From: Nostoc sphaeroides
Lineage (GTDB): Bacteria; Cyanobacteriota; Cyanobacteriia; Cyanobacteriales; Nostocaceae
DNA length: 64,000 bases
Reading direction: 5' to 3'
Assembly: GCF_003443655.1 (NCBI RefSeq)
Contig: NZ_CP031941.1
Span: forward strand, 4,338,501-4,402,500
Position numbers and translations under genes: made by a program. The notes beneath the pieces are model-generated. The model was not told where the DNA came from. It was given only the letters and a program-made list of their open reading frames with translations, and did not search any database. Every line of letters starts with the position of its first letter. The stretch's first letter is position 1. Shown here piece after piece: positions 43,210-53,473 of this stretch.

Positions 43210-45858
43210 ATGAAACCATTGGAAATACGTGATTCTGTTGATTCTCGATATAACCCAGCAGCAATTGAGGAAAAATGGCAAAAAACATGGGTAGAACTTG
43301 GCTTAGATAAAACGCCCACAGCTAGCAACAAGCCAAAATTCTACGCTCTTTCTATGTTCCCTTATCCATCGGGCAGCCTACACATGGGTCACGTCCGTAA
43401 TTATACCATTACCGATGTGATTGCCCGTCTTAAACGAATGCAAGGGTATCGAGTAATACATCCAATGGGTTGGGATGCCTTTGGCTTGCCAGCAGAAAAT
43501 GCCGCCATTGACCGTGGTGTACCGCCAGCAAAGTGGACTTATCAGAATATGGCCCAGATGCGGCAACAATTGCAGCGTCTTGGTTTATCCATTGATTGGG
43601 AATGTGAACTTGCTACTTGTTCACCAGATTATTACAAGTGGACGCAATGGATTTTCTTGCAGTTTTTGCAAGCGGGGTTAGCTTACCAAAAAGAAGCAGC
43701 AGTAAACTGGGACCCCATTGACCAAACTGTATTGGCAAACGAGCAAGTTGATAACGAAGGACGTTCCTGGCGCAGTGGCGCAATAGTTGAGCGCAAATTG
43801 TTGCGGCAGTGGTTTTTTAAGATTACCGATTACGCCGAAGAATTACTCAATGACTTGGATAAGTTAACAGGTTGGCCGGAACGCGTCAAATTGATGCAGG
43901 CAAACTGGATTGGCAAATCCACAGGCGCTTACTTGGAATTTCCCATCGTTGGGATAGATGAAAAAATCGCCGTGTACACCACACGTCCAGATACCGTTTA
44001 TGGTGTCAGCTACCTGGTTTTAGCACCAGAACATCCCTTAACAAAGCGTGTCACCACAAAAGAACAACAAGCGGCGGTAGAAGTTTTTATTAAAGAGGTT
44101 TCCAATCAAAGTGAGTTGGAACGTACCTCTGAAGACAAACCGAAGCGGGGTATTTCCACTGGTGGGGTGGCAATTAACCCATTTACAGGGGAAGAAGTGC
44201 CGATTTGGATTGCTGACTATGTACTGTATGAGTATGGTACTGGGGCAGTGATGGGTGTACCAGCCCACGATGTCCGAGATTTTAAGTTTGCTAAAAATTA
44301 CGACTTGCCAGTTGATTTTGTCATCGCTTCCCCAGATGATGTTGCAGGTTTTGACTTAACTCCAACATCAGAAATTGATGGAGTCACACAACTCATCCAA
44401 ATTGAATATAACCAGGCATACACTGAACCAGGAATTTTAATTAATTCTGGGTCTTTTACTGGTAGGACTTCCACCGATGCCAAACAAGCGATAATTGAAT
44501 ACGCCCAACAACAAGGTTTTGGTAAAGTGCGGGTGCAATATCGCTTGCGGGATTGGTTAATTTCGCGGCAGCGTTACTGGGGCGCACCGATACCTGTAAT
44601 TCACTGTCCTAACTGTGGAATAGTGCCAGTTCCCGACAAAGATTTACCAGTACAATTGCCGGAAGAGGTAGAATTTAGTGGACGTGGCGGTTCACCCTTG
44701 GCTCAGTTGGAAAGCTGGGTAAATGTACCTTGTCCAACTTGTGGCACTCCAGCCAAACGAGAAGCTGACACGATGGACGTTTTTATTGATTCTTCGTGGT
44801 ATTTCTTGCGCTTCCCTGACGCTAAAAATGAACAACAGGTTTTTGATTCCAGTAAGATTAATGACTGGATGCCAGTTGATCAGTACGTGGGTGGGATTGA
44901 ACACGCAATTTTACATTTGTTGTATTCGCGGTTCTTTACTAAGGTACTCCGGGACAGAGGATTATTGAACTTTGATGAACCCTTCCAACGCCTGTTAACT
45001 CAAGGTATGGTACAGGGTTTAACTTACCTAAATCCCAACAAGGGCGGCAAAGATAAATGGATTCCTTCTAATCTGGTAAATTCAGCCGACCCCCGCGACC
45101 CTGATACAGGTGAACCATTGCAACGTCTCTACGCCACCATGTCTAAATCAAAGGGTAACGGTGTAGCGCCAGAAGATGTAATTGCCAAATACGGTGTAGA
45201 CACAGCGCGAATGTTTATCTTATTCAAAGCACCGCCAGAAAAAGACCTGGAATGGGATGAAGCTGATGTGGAAGGACAATTCCGCTTTTTAAATCGGGTT
45301 TGGCGTTTGGTGACAGATTATATTGCAGCTGGGGTATCCCGTAAGCAAGCCCAACTCGCTGATTTAACTAAGGCAGAAAAGGAATTGCGGCGGGCGATTC
45401 ACACGGCTATTCAAGCGGTGACAGAAGACGTTGAAGACGAATATCAATTCAATACAGCTATTTCAGAATTGATGAAGTTAAGTAACGCCCTAACTGATGC
45501 TGACGGTAAAAATTCACCAATTTACGCAGAAGGTATTCGGACTTTGGTAGTATTGCTAGCACCATTTGCACCACACATTGCTGATGAATTGTGGCATTTA
45601 TTGGGTGAAAGTAATTCAGTTCACACTCAAACTTGGCCATCATTTGACCCTGTTGCTTTGGTAGCTGATGAAATCACTTTAGTGATTCAAATTATGGGCA
45701 AAACTCGCGGCTCGATTCAAGTACCAGCAAAAGCAGATAAAGCAGCGTTGGAAAAATATGCCCGTGAATCAGAAATTGCCCAACGTTACATCGAAGGTAA
45801 GGAGATTAAAAAGGTAATTGTCGTGCCTGGAAAGTTGGTGAATTTTGTAGTTAGCTAA
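43210..45858 (+). CDS. leuS: Leucyl-tRNA synthetase
   Basis: 882-residue class I aminoacyl-tRNA synthetase that charges leucine onto tRNA-Leu. The HIGH motif is HMGH in [15 protein letters not shown], the KMSKS motif is MSKSKGNGV, and the CP1 editing domain carries [10 protein letters not shown]. The zinc-binding insert has CPNCG and CPTCG pairs. The length is that of bacterial LeuRS. No T-box leader (not expected in cyanobacteria) is visible. It is an isolated housekeeping gene between plasmid-like pieces on both sides. Confidence 0.99.
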   Translation: MKPLEIRDSVDSRYNPAAIEEKWQKTWVELGLDKTPTASNKPKFYALSMFPYPSGSLHMGHVRNYTITDVIARLKRMQGYRVIHPMGWDAFGLPAENAAIDRGVPPAKWTYQNMAQMRQQLQRLGLSIDWECELATCSPDYYKWTQWIFLQFLQAGLAYQKEAAVNWDPIDQTVLANEQVDNEGRSWRSGAIVERKLLRQWFFKITDYAEELLNDLDKLTGWPERVKLMQANWIGKSTGAYLEFPIVGIDEKIAVYTTRPDTVYGVSYLVLAPEHPLTKRVTTKEQQAAVEVFIKEVSNQSELERTSEDKPKRGISTGGVAINPFTGEEVPIWIADYVLYEYGTGAVMGVPAHDVRDFKFAKNYDLPVDFVIASPDDVAGFDLTPTSEIDGVTQLIQIEYNQAYTEPGILINSGSFTGRTSTDAKQAIIEYAQQQGFGKVRVQYRLRDWLISRQRYWGAPIPVIHCPNCGIVPVPDKDLPVQLPEEVEFSGRGGSPLAQLESWVNVPCPTCGTPAKREADTMDVFIDSSWYFLRFPDAKNEQQVFDSSKINDWMPVDQYVGGIEHAILHLLYSRFFTKVLRDRGLLNFDEPFQRLLTQGMVQGLTYLNPNKGGKDKWIPSNLVNSADPRDPDTGEPLQRLYATMSKSKGNGVAPEDVIAKYGVDTARMFILFKAPPEKDLEWDEADVEGQFRFLNRVWRLVTDYIAAGVSRKQAQLADLTKAEKELRRAIHTAIQAVTEDVEDEYQFNTAISELMKLSNALTDADGKNSPIYAEGIRTLVVLLAPFAPHIADELWHLLGESNSVHTQTWPSFDPVALVADEITLVIQIMGKTRGSIQVPAKADKAALEKYARESEIAQRYIEGKEIKKVIVVPGKLVNFVVS

Positions 45859-45984
45859 GTACAGCTTTGCATAAAATCGTGGCGAATTGAGGGCGGGGAG
45901 GGGTTGGGGGTGGGGTTATTGTACCTCACTCAACTGGAACCGCTATATTTCCCTAAATACTTTTACTGAGGCTTGATCGTATAA

Positions 45985-46347
45985 CTTGCGTTACTTTGGG
46001 GCGTTGATACAAAGTGGCAGCAGTGCTTACGGATTGATTACCAGCCAATTGTTCATACTAGCGCGATCGCAAAGCATCATAACCCATCACTACTCATCCC
46101 AGAAATTCTCAAGTATCAGGTGAAAGAGTCAGATTTGGTGGGTGATAGAGAATGGTTTTTAGAGTTAACCCGTCAACTGCATAAAAGTAGAGCGATCGCT
46201 GTTGGGGGTATACTCAGGCAGTATATGCGCGAATTAGAGGAGAAAAACCAAGACCTCATTGATGAAAGTGAAGAGACAGACGAGGTGGATGGAGAAAGTT
46301 TGTATTTCCGATGGGAGCGCAAGTTACAAAGATTTAATATAGAGTGA
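45985..46347 (+). pseudogene. 5'-truncated plasmid rolling-circle replication protein
   Basis: The frame is open from 45985 (after TAA) with no start codon until a GTG at 46120. It reads WQQCLRIDYQPIVHTSA and, later, IPEILKYQVKESDLVGDREW and LTRQLHKSRAIAVGGILRQY. The order matches the C-terminal part of pUB110/pC194-type Rep proteins (DYxPVVxVxxV, then YxxKxxDL, then LTxxLxKxRxxxxGGxLxxxL). The catalytic tyrosine region would lie further upstream and is missing. I infer an integrated, decayed rolling-circle plasmid gene. A 75-residue protein from the GTG is only the tail of this. Confidence 0.7.
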
Positions 46348-46349
46348 CA

Positions 46350-46623
46350 TCAGCGATACAAGAATAGGTTCGATGATAAAGTCAAAGAGTCAAAGAGTCA
46401 AAGAGTTAAAGTAATAAATTAGAATTTTTATATATACTGTTAAATGACAGCTTCCAACATGAGGAAACAAAAAAACCCAGACAAACAACTAGTGAATGAC
46501 TGGGATATGCAAATTAGCTTCACTCGAAATTAGTAAATAACTTCGAGAGGCAATTTATAAATTGTAAAAATAAATTGGTAAGGTATAAGACTGAGCGATT
46601 TAAACTGTCTTTAAAAAATCACC
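46350..46623. other. Intergenic region with repeat and TA-operon terminator
   Basis: Tandem AAAGAGTC octamers occur at about 46379-46408. A minus-strand terminator for the antitoxin gene lies at 46467-46504: CCCAG ... CTGGG with a long loop, then TTTTTTTGTTT. The stem is short, so it is tentative. Confidence 0.55.
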
Positions 46624-46920
46624 TCATACTGACTTCACTGTTACTGCTAGCTGTAATCCCAATGCCTCGAGTAATTTCTTCAGACAATAAAATTCAATTT
46701 CTCCTTGCTCAGATAACATCAAGTCGAGTTGCTCATAGCATTGCTTAACTGGCGCTGGAAACTGCTCAATTCCACCCTGTGCCTCAATCACATTTTTGAG
46801 CGCTTTTCCTAACATTTTAGGATCGCCCTCTTCTAGAAGTACTTCGATATAAGATGCTGCTTCTAATGGATCTTGGAGATGTTTAACTAGTCCTTCGTGA
46901 TAGCTTGCACTTTTAGGCAT
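46624..46920 (-). CDS. HigA-family antitoxin, addiction-module antidote
   Basis: 98 residues starting at the ATG ([11 protein letters not shown]) that overlaps the toxin frame end (ATGCCTAA). It is of the HI1420-type addiction-module antidote family: an N-terminal helix set ([34 protein letters not shown]) with a helix-turn-helix ([20 protein letters not shown]) in the second half. The antidote binds the toxin and probably its own promoter. The toxin gene upstream on this strand carries an internal stop codon, so the antitoxin is now a widow. A longer frame to 46998 is not the natural start. Confidence 0.85.
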   Translation of the reverse strand: MPKSASYHEGLVKHLQDPLEAASYIEVLLEEGDPKMLGKALKNVIEAQGGIEQFPAPVKQCYEQLDLMLSEQGEIEFYCLKKLLEALGLQLAVTVKSV

Positions 46921-47251
46921 TATCTCTACTCCTATAGTCTTTCCAATATTCCTGAGCTTTATCAACATCTTGTTTCTGAGTACTTTTATCTCCACCACAT
47001 AAAAGAATAATAATTGTTATACCTTCTTGTCCAAAGTATATGCGGTAGCCTGGCCCATAGTCGATTCTAAATTCAAAAATACCTTATCCAATTGACTTAC
47101 AATCACCTAAATTACCATCTTCAACTCGGTCAAGTCTGGCTCTTATTTTAGCTTTTGCTCTTCTATCTCGCAGAGAATCAAGCCACTCATCAAAAATATT
47201 TTTTCCATCTACTGTCAGATAATTCCTAATTTCTTTTGGTTGCACTTCCAT
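46913..47251 (-). pseudogene. HI1419/RelE-type toxin gene with a nonsense codon
   Basis: The frame starts MEVQPKEIRNYLTVDGKNIF and reads DEWLDSLRDRRAKAKIRARL, then [28 protein letters not shown] to DNA ending NA-stop at 46913. The stop (47084-47086) falls at codon 56, where relatives have Glu in (S)xGEGIFELRID, so one base change (GAA to TAA) explains it. The rest is intact, so the toxin was lost by a single mutation while the antitoxin remains. Otherwise it is a RelE/HigB-like mRNA interferase. Confidence 0.85.
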
Positions 47252-47290
47252 GATTATTTGGACAAGTTTAGTTATAAATCATGAAATAAT

Positions 47291-48382
47291 TCATAGTTTT
47301 CTCACCGCCAATCTTTGATTAACCAACTCAGCAGCTAAATGTATCGCTGCTTTCATACTCGTAGCATCAGCAATTCCCTTATCCGCAATATCAAATGCTG
47401 TTCCATGATCTGGTGAAGTCCGAACGAAAGGAAGACCTATAGAAGTATTAACTGCCCGATCAAACGCCATCAGCTTCACAGGAATTAAGCCTTGATCGTG
47501 GTAAAGTGCCAAGTAGCCATCAGCAGGATTTTGTACTAAAGAATTTCCATACCAAGCTTGACCAGGTTTAACCCACATCGTATCTGGCGGTATTGGCCCA
47601 TCTAGCTGTAATTGTGGTCTATTTTGCCGCTCTTGCTCCAACCAGGGAATTAACCAATCTTGTTCTTCATGTCCAAGTTGTCCCTGTTCGCCACTGTGGG
47701 GATTTAAACCTGCGATCGCAATTCTCCCATTTTCTATCCCAAAATCTTTCTCCAAACACTCCACCAACAAATCCAATTTTTGTGTCAGCAACTGCGGTGT
47801 CAATGTATCACCTACTTGACGTAGAGGTATATGTGTGGTAGCTAGTAAGGTGCGGAGTGTCCAATTAGTATGGGGCGATCGCGCCACAAATAACATCCCA
47901 AAACGCTCAACACCTGACTTTTGCGCCAAAAGTTCCGTTTGCCCTGGATAATTATATCCTGCGGCTTTCCAAGCAGATTTAGCGATCGGCCCCGTGACAA
48001 TAGCATCAAATTTACCAGCAAGTGTTTGAGCGATCGCACATTCCATATAGGCAAAACTAGCCGCACCACTGGCTGCATTACCTATTCCGGCAATAATTTG
48101 ATCTTTAATTTCCCCATCTAACTGCACATGAATAACTGACAACTCGTCTGGATTTACCAAAGGTGCTAAATTCTCGATTAAATTCAGTTTGTGATAAGTT
48201 TGTCCCAGCAAATCCCGGTTTCCCACCACTGTCACGTCATATTTTTTACTAATTTCCGGTTCTGCTAAAGCTTTCAAAATCACCTCCGGCCCAATTCCCG
48301 CCGGATCTCCCAACGTCAACGCCAAACGCGGGCGATTATTTTTGCTAAAATTCACTAAATTATCGAAATTATTTTGATACAT
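47291..48382 (-). CDS. pdxA: 4-hydroxythreonine-4-phosphate dehydrogenase PdxA
   Basis: 363-residue NAD(P)-dependent enzyme of the deoxyxylulose-5-phosphate-dependent vitamin B6 pathway; it oxidises 4-hydroxythreonine phosphate to the aminoketone precursor of pyridoxine phosphate. Motifs are [12 protein letters not shown] (start), the metal-binding GHTE-like [21 protein letters not shown] and [11 protein letters not shown], and [15 protein letters not shown] near the end. The start is the ATG before [10 protein letters not shown]; a later start at the conserved RPRLALTLG is possible. It is isolated, with the TA pair downstream. Confidence 0.97.
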   Translation of the reverse strand: MYQNNFDNLVNFSKNNRPRLALTLGDPAGIGPEVILKALAEPEISKKYDVTVVGNRDLLGQTYHKLNLIENLAPLVNPDELSVIHVQLDGEIKDQIIAGIGNAASGAASFAYMECAIAQTLAGKFDAIVTGPIAKSAWKAAGYNYPGQTELLAQKSGVERFGMLFVARSPHTNWTLRTLLATTHIPLRQVGDTLTPQLLTQKLDLLVECLEKDFGIENGRIAIAGLNPHSGEQGQLGHEEQDWLIPWLEQERQNRPQLQLDGPIPPDTMWVKPGQAWYGNSLVQNPADGYLALYHDQGLIPVKLMAFDRAVNTSIGLPFVRTSPDHGTAFDIADKGIADATSMKAAIHLAAELVNQRLAVRKL

Positions 48383-48589
48383 AAAATTTATTCATAATTA
48401 TTATCATTAAACTTTCCCGCTATCCCTTGTTCTCCCGCTCTATAGTAGGGATTGCCCCCCAAACGAGTAGGGATTACTTGCTAAACTAGTTTAAGATTAT
48501 TTACACAGGTCTAATTCTACAGCAACAATTTAAGAGCTTCTGATAGACCTAGTTTACACACACTAATTTGCATAAGGAGAATCACACCA

Positions 48590-48694
48590 ATGGGCGGCGA
48601 ACTTTTGAATGCAGCTCTATTGTCCTTCGGTTTAATCTTCGTAGGCTGGGGCTTAGGCGCGTTGTTACTAAAAATTCAAGGCACAGAAGAATAA
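48590..48694 (+). CDS. petM: Cytochrome b6f complex subunit 7, PetM
   Basis: 34-residue thylakoid membrane subunit with one helix ([20 protein letters not shown] then [14 protein letters not shown]). It matches PetM of Nostoc nearly residue by residue. AAGGAGA is placed 7 bases before the ATG. It stabilises the cytochrome b6f complex. It is too short for most gene finders. The Ycf39 gene follows on the same strand after a long low-complexity repeat. Confidence 0.96.
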   Translation: MGGELLNAALLSFGLIFVGWGLGALLLKIQGTEE

Positions 48695-48705
48695 TTGAGT
48701 GCTGA

Positions 48706-48833
48706 GTTAGGAGTTAGGAGTTAGGAGTTAGGAGTTATTCTTCCCCTGCTCCCCCTGCTCCCCCTGCTCCCTCATCCCCCACTCCCCACTCCCCACTCCC
48801 CACTCCCCACTCCCCACTCCCCACTCCCTTTTT
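48706..48833. repeat. Low-complexity tandem repeats after petM
   Basis: GTTAGGA heptamers (GAGTTAGGAGTTAGGAGTTA at about 48700-48735) are followed by CTGCTCCCC and ACTCCCC arrays. The same arrays lie between devB and devC. Confidence 0.85.
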
Positions 48834-48992
48834 GATCGAAATGAAAAAAAGCTTGTCCGGTAAACGGACAGCAATTTTCCCATGAGTCTGTCCATAACAA
48901 ACGATTTTCTTAGAAAAGATGTAAAGTTTTGTTTGCATAGGTTATTCTGATAACATTCTTTTCATAAAACATTAAAATTTATTACAACCCTC

Positions 48993-49991
48993 ATGACATT
49001 ATTAATCGTCGGTGCCACTGGCACCTTAGGAAGACAAGTGGCTCGTCGTGCAATCGATGAGGGATATAAAGTACGCTGTCTTGTCCGAAGCAGTAAAAAA
49101 GCAGCTTTTCTCAAAGAATGGGGTGCAGAACTCGTACCCGGAAATTTGCGTTACCCCGATACCTTAGCCGAAGCTTTAGTTGGTGTAACCCAAGTTATTG
49201 ATGCGTCAACATCTCGTCCTACAGATTCACTGAGTATCAAACAAGTGGACTGGGACGGTAAAGTAGCATTGATTCAAGCAGCAAAAGCAGCAGGTGTAGA
49301 GCGTTTTATCTTCTTTTCGATATTAGATGCTGATAAATACCCAGAAGTGCCGCTAATGGAAATTAAGCGATGTACAGAACTCTTCTTGGCTGAGTCAGGC
49401 TTGAATTATACCATCTTGCGGCTAGCTGGGTTCATGCAAGGATTAATCGGTCAGTACGGGATTCCCATTCTGGAATCACAGCCAGTTTGGGTAACTGGTA
49501 ATTCTTCTCCCATCGCCTATATGGATACTCAGGACATTGCTAAGTTTGCAATCCGTGCATTGAGTGTACCCGAAACGCAAAACCAAGCTTTTCCTGTAGT
49601 CGGTACTCGTGCTTGGAGTGCAGAAGAAATCATCAACCTATGCGAACGTTTATCTGGAAAAGATGCCAGAGTAACGCGAATGCCAATAACCTTGCTACGT
49701 GCTGTGCGGGGCTTAATGCGGTTCTTTCAGTGGGGATGGAACGTTGCAGACAGGCTAGCATTTACAGAAGTATTGGCTAGTGGTAAAGAGTTAAATGCTT
49801 CAATGGATGATGTATACAAAGTTTTTGGCTTAGATCCGCAACAAACCACAACCCTAGAAAGCTATCTACAAGAGTACTTCAGCCGAATAATGAAGAAGCT
49901 CAAAGAGTTAGATTACCAGAAAAATAAAAATAAAAAGCAGAAACCTAAAAAAACTCCTTTTAAAGAGTCTTCAAAAGCCAATAGTCAATAG
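48993..49991 (+). CDS. ycf39: Ycf39-family NAD(P)-binding assembly factor
   Basis: 332-residue atypical short-chain dehydrogenase/reductase. The dinucleotide loop is GATGTLGRQVARRA at residues 7-20; DASTSRPTDSLSIKQVDWDG and YTILRLAGFMQGLIGQYGIPIL are characteristic of Ycf39. In cyanobacteria it works with Hlips in photosystem II assembly, feeding newly made chlorophyll to D1. A Lys-rich tail (KNKNKKQKPKKTPFK) is present, longer than usual. It lies downstream of petM. Confidence 0.94.
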   Translation: MTLLIVGATGTLGRQVARRAIDEGYKVRCLVRSSKKAAFLKEWGAELVPGNLRYPDTLAEALVGVTQVIDASTSRPTDSLSIKQVDWDGKVALIQAAKAAGVERFIFFSILDADKYPEVPLMEIKRCTELFLAESGLNYTILRLAGFMQGLIGQYGIPILESQPVWVTGNSSPIAYMDTQDIAKFAIRALSVPETQNQAFPVVGTRAWSAEEIINLCERLSGKDARVTRMPITLLRAVRGLMRFFQWGWNVADRLAFTEVLASGKELNASMDDVYKVFGLDPQQTTTLESYLQEYFSRIMKKLKELDYQKNKNKKQKPKKTPFKESSKANSQ

Positions 49992-50120
49992 TCATTACAA
50001 AACAGACATTAGTCGTTAAATTCTAGACTCTGGATATTTGACTCTAGATTAATGACTACATGACCAAAATGTGTAAGGATTACATAATAAAGAGCATCGC
50101 CTAAACTTGGATATTTGAGT

Positions 50121-51038
50121 GTGCCGAAAGCAGGCATTATCTACAATGACGTTAAACCGATAGCGGGCCGTGTCGCTATCGAGTTGAAAGACAAGCTAAC
50201 CGCAGCCGGTTGGGATGTGTGTGTCACATCGAGTATCGGTGGAATATTGGGCTACTCTAACCCGGATAGTCCTGTATGCCACACCCCCATTGACGGTCTA
50301 ACGCCCCCTGGTTTTGACTCGGATATGGAGTTTGCAGTGGTATTAGGAGGAGACGGTACTGTTTTAGCAGCGTCCCGTCAGGTGGCCCCCTGTGGTATTC
50401 CACTGCTAACAGTGAATACTGGGCACATGGGATTTTTGACAGAAACCTTCCTGAATCAATTGCCCCAAGCACTAGAACAGACAATGGCGGGTGAGTATGA
50501 AATTGAAGAACGAGCCATGCTCACCGTCAAAGTATTTCGGGGAGAAGCAGTGCTTTGGGAAGCCCTCTGCTTGAATGAAATGGTACTACACCGCGAACCT
50601 TTGACATCTATGTGCCATTTTGAAATTGCCATAGGGCGTCATGCAGCAGTAGATATTGCAGCAGATGGTGTAATTGTTTCTACGCCTACTGGTTCTACAG
50701 CTTACTCATTGAGTGCTGGTGGCCCAGTTATCACCCCTGGCGTACCTGTTTTACAGCTAGTACCCATTTGTCCCCATTCCCTAGCTTCTAGAGCATTAGT
50801 ATTTCCAGATACTGAATCGGTCAACATTTACCCAGTCAACATTCCTCGGCTGGTAATGGTGGTGGATGGTAATGGAGGCTGCTATGTACTACCAGAAGAT
50901 AGAGTATATATGGAGCGATCGCAATATAGTGTTCGATTTATTCGCCTGCAACCGCCTGAGTTTTTCCGAATTCTCCGAGAAAAATTAGGTTGGGGTTTAC
51001 CACATATCGCTAAACCAACTTCGGTAGAATTGCCTTAG
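50121..51038 (+). CDS. nadK: NAD kinase
   Basis: 305-residue enzyme that makes NADP from NAD and ATP. The GGDG signature is in [15 protein letters not shown], followed by [28 protein letters not shown] is the second conserved region, and [14 protein letters not shown] is typical of the family. I start at GTG (50121, [10 protein letters not shown]), two codons after an in-frame TTG (50115), as in related proteins. Cyanobacteria usually have two NAD kinases; this one has the insert [21 protein letters not shown]. It is monocistronic. Confidence 0.97.
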   Translation: MPKAGIIYNDVKPIAGRVAIELKDKLTAAGWDVCVTSSIGGILGYSNPDSPVCHTPIDGLTPPGFDSDMEFAVVLGGDGTVLAASRQVAPCGIPLLTVNTGHMGFLTETFLNQLPQALEQTMAGEYEIEERAMLTVKVFRGEAVLWEALCLNEMVLHREPLTSMCHFEIAIGRHAAVDIAADGVIVSTPTGSTAYSLSAGGPVITPGVPVLQLVPICPHSLASRALVFPDTESVNIYPVNIPRLVMVVDGNGGCYVLPEDRVYMERSQYSVRFIRLQPPEFFRILREKLGWGLPHIAKPTSVELP

Positions 51039-51356
51039 TTAGGAGTTAGGAGTTAGGAGTTGGGAGTTGGGAGTTGGGAGTTATTTTTACCCTTTTTTCC
51101 CCATTTTCCTCTTCTCCACTACCCAGTTCGGTGATTTCCTTCCAGAATTACTGGTGTAAGGATGGTATTTGGATTTAGTTATTAAGATTGCATCCCAGAA
51201 TTAGATGGGTGACACCTGAACGTGCTAAAAGATTCTTAGCAGCGTGTCAAATCAGGATTGCTCCATCACTAAAAACTCGTAATTGCACTTTATAACTGAT
51301 GTAAAGATTTTCTCTGGAATATCTTTACAATCCCAAATCCAATATCCCAAATTGTT
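51039..51356. other. nadK to response-regulator intergenic region
   Basis: 318 bases. The first 50 are GTTAGGA and GTTGGGA heptamer repeats, then a TTTTCCCCATTTTCC run. Nothing else is recognised; a promoter for the downstream regulator probably lies between 51200 and 51350. Confidence 0.5.
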
Positions 51357-52043
51357 ATGACAGTTGCTCCAAGTCCCTGTGTTTTGGTGATTGAAACCGA
51401 TGAGAGCCTAGCAAATCAGCTTTCTTGTGATTTGCAAGAAGCCGGCTATGAATCAATTTTGGCTCATGATGCGACCAGTGGCTTACAACACTGCCGCGAT
51501 CGCCAACCTGCTTTAATTGTTTTAGACCGGATGCTAGCAGGAGAATCAGGACTCTCATTGTGCAAAAATCTGAGAAGCACTGGTATGCGATCGCCTGTGT
51601 TAATTTTAATGGCAAGGGATACAGTCGATGATCGTGTAGCTTGTCTAGAAGCAGGAGCGGATGATTACATCCTCAAGCCTTATCGCTCAGAAGACTTTTT
51701 GAAGTTGATTCGGCTCTACTTAAAACCTGATTTGGATACCACGGAGCAGTTACGCTTTGGGGAGCTAATTTTAGATATAGCAACTCGCCGTGCCATACAT
51801 AGCGGACGGACAATTGACTTAACAATGAAGGAATTTGAACTATTAAAATTCTTAATGGAACATCCCCGTGAGGTATTAACCCGCGAACAAATTTTAGAAA
51901 ATGTTTGGGGTTATGACTTTCTGGGCGAGTCGAATGTAATTGAAGTGTACATCCGCTACTTGCGCCTAAAAATTGAAGATGAAGGACAAAAGCGCCTCAT
52001 TCAAACGGTGCGAGGCGTAGGATACGTTTTGAGAGAATCTTAG
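51357..52043 (+). CDS. nblR: NblR-like OmpR-family response regulator
   Basis: 228 residues: receiver (residues 9-120; phosphoacceptor Asp in IVLDRML, Lys in YILKPY) and a winged-helix DNA-binding domain (LRFGELILDIATRRAIHSG to NVIEVYIRYLRLKIEDEG and QTVRGVGYVL). The RQPALIVLDRMLAGESGL and SPVLILMARDTVDDRVACLEAGADDYILKPYRSE stretches resemble NblR, the non-bleaching regulator of phycobilisome breakdown under stress. The acidic pocket reads ETDE instead of the usual DD, as expected for a receiver that may not be phosphorylated. Family certain; the NblR name is my inference. Confidence 0.88.
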   Translation: MTVAPSPCVLVIETDESLANQLSCDLQEAGYESILAHDATSGLQHCRDRQPALIVLDRMLAGESGLSLCKNLRSTGMRSPVLILMARDTVDDRVACLEAGADDYILKPYRSEDFLKLIRLYLKPDLDTTEQLRFGELILDIATRRAIHSGRTIDLTMKEFELLKFLMEHPREVLTREQILENVWGYDFLGESNVIEVYIRYLRLKIEDEGQKRLIQTVRGVGYVLRES

Positions 52044-52233
52044 TATACTGTGACGGAAGTTTACAAAAGAAGATAGGAGGCAGATAGCGTAGCCTAAAGC
52101 CAACTCTTGGAGACGCTGCGCCAACGGCATGGCAACGCTATGAGCGGCCCCCTGAAGGGACGAATAAAATCCGTGAGTTTTCTAGCTTAAATTCTGTAAA
52201 ATTGAAATCTAAATTACAAAATAAAAAATAATT

Positions 52234-52739
52234 ATGACTCATCGACTAAGTTTGCTCTCAATGTTGCTGAGTATTTTCCTGATGGGCTGTTCTGTGCCAA
52301 CAACAGCTAAACCTCCCAGCCCCACATCTGCTTCTCAAACTCCAGCAGCAGAAAGTTTAGGTCAAAACTACCAATTTCTGCTAAAGCCATTGTTCCTAAT
52401 GGCACAATCATTCAGTTAGAAGTGGCGCAGACACCACAACAGCAAGCTATGGGGTTGATGTATCGACCAGCTTTGCCAGATGACCGGGGGATGTTGTTTG
52501 GGTTCCCTTCACCACAACCAGTTAGTTTCTGGATGAAGAATGTACCTGTGGCCTTGGATATGGTATTTTTACAAAACGGAGTCGTTAAATATATTCAGGC
52601 TGCTGCACCTCCTTGTGCAAGTGATCCTTGTCCTACCTATGGGCCCAATACACCAATCGATAAGGTGATTGAACTTCGCTCTGGCAGAGCTGCCGAGTTG
52701 AATTTGAAAGTGGGCGATATTGTCAAAATTGAGCCTTGA
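52234..52739 (+). pseudogene. DUF192 lipoprotein gene with frameshift
   Basis: The first frame (MTHRLSLLSMLLSIFLMGCS) has a lipoprotein signal with lipobox LMGC and runs to ESLGQ. The second frame continues from LPISAKAIVPNGTIIQLEVA and through QTPQQQAMGLMYRPALPDDR and SFWMKNVPVALDMVFL to the end, a complete DUF192 domain. The break is in the four-A run at 52364-52367; one more A would restore one frame (G-Q-K-L-P). It may be a real frameshift or a sequencing slip. Without it the product would be an exported DUF192 protein of unknown function. Confidence 0.85.
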
Positions 52740-53281
52740 GACTTCGGTGCTTTGCAGGGATAAAGATTTGGATGATTGCTCTGTTCAGAGCCTATACTAT
52801 CGGAATCTATATTTTTTTTGTAAAAAATGGCACGTCCTATGGTAAAAATCCATCTGTAACGCTACTATTTAAAAACTGTGGTAATAATGTAAAATTCTAC
52901 TGTCTCCAACCTGAAATCGCAGTCTTAAGGTTTGGCAAAAATATTCCCTTGGGCGTAAGTGTAAATAGTCGCCAATAAGAGAGTATAGGCTATGAAATCT
53001 TTGTTACTACTTATGTAATTAAATAACGCACAAAAGTAAACAAAATGGAGCCAATTTAACTAAATAAAAATACTGCTTGAAAATTGAGCAGATAATTTGT
53101 ACGAAAATTTCTATTTTTCAGAGTTTCTATGATTTGCCTCTGTTAAAGCCAAATCAAAAAAAGTCTGCTGGGGTGTATGGCCGATAACGGCAAAGTGACA
53201 GATAAAATACTGGCTACTGGCTACCAAGCAATGGTGAACTGATATATGACAATACATTCTGCACAAGGAGGTGAGACACAA
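52740..53281. other. Intergenic region without recognisable gene
   Basis: Holds an AT-rich open frame of 80 codons (52736-52978) that starts inside the last codon of the DUF192 gene and has no recognisable features. I see no gene, terminator or repeat here. Confidence 0.45.
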
Positions 53282-53473
53282 ATGGCACCATCAAAATATT
53301 CTCGACTGATTAATTTTTTGCAAGAAGATTTGGCAATTTCCACAGCATCGCTGGCGGTGGCGCTTCGGCATCGGGAGCAAGACCCAGGCCCTTTGGCAAT
53401 GATTCTTTGGCAGTATGGTTTGATTACTCTAGAGCAATTAGACCAAATTTATGATTGGCTGGAGACGGCATAG
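53282..53473 (+). CDS. DUF2949 family protein
   Basis: 63 residues starting at the ATG that follows AGGAGGTGAG (near-ideal ribosome-binding site, 53264-53276), giving MAPSKYSRLINFLQEDLAIS; an upstream ATG at 53246 would place the ribosome-binding site inside the gene. It matches the small cyanobacterial DUF2949 family (LINFLQEDLAIS-x-ASLAVALRH and LAMILWQYGLITLEQLDQIYDWLE). Function unknown. Confidence 0.88.
   Translation: MAPSKYSRLINFLQEDLAISTASLAVALRHREQDPGPLAMILWQYGLITLEQLDQIYDWLETA

Noticed and set aside
46120..46347. 75-residue hypothetical protein
   Set aside because: The similarity continues in frame upstream of the GTG, so it is the tail of a truncated Rep gene.
52736..52978. 80-codon frame after the DUF192 gene
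   Set aside because: AT-rich, no motif, no ribosome-binding site.
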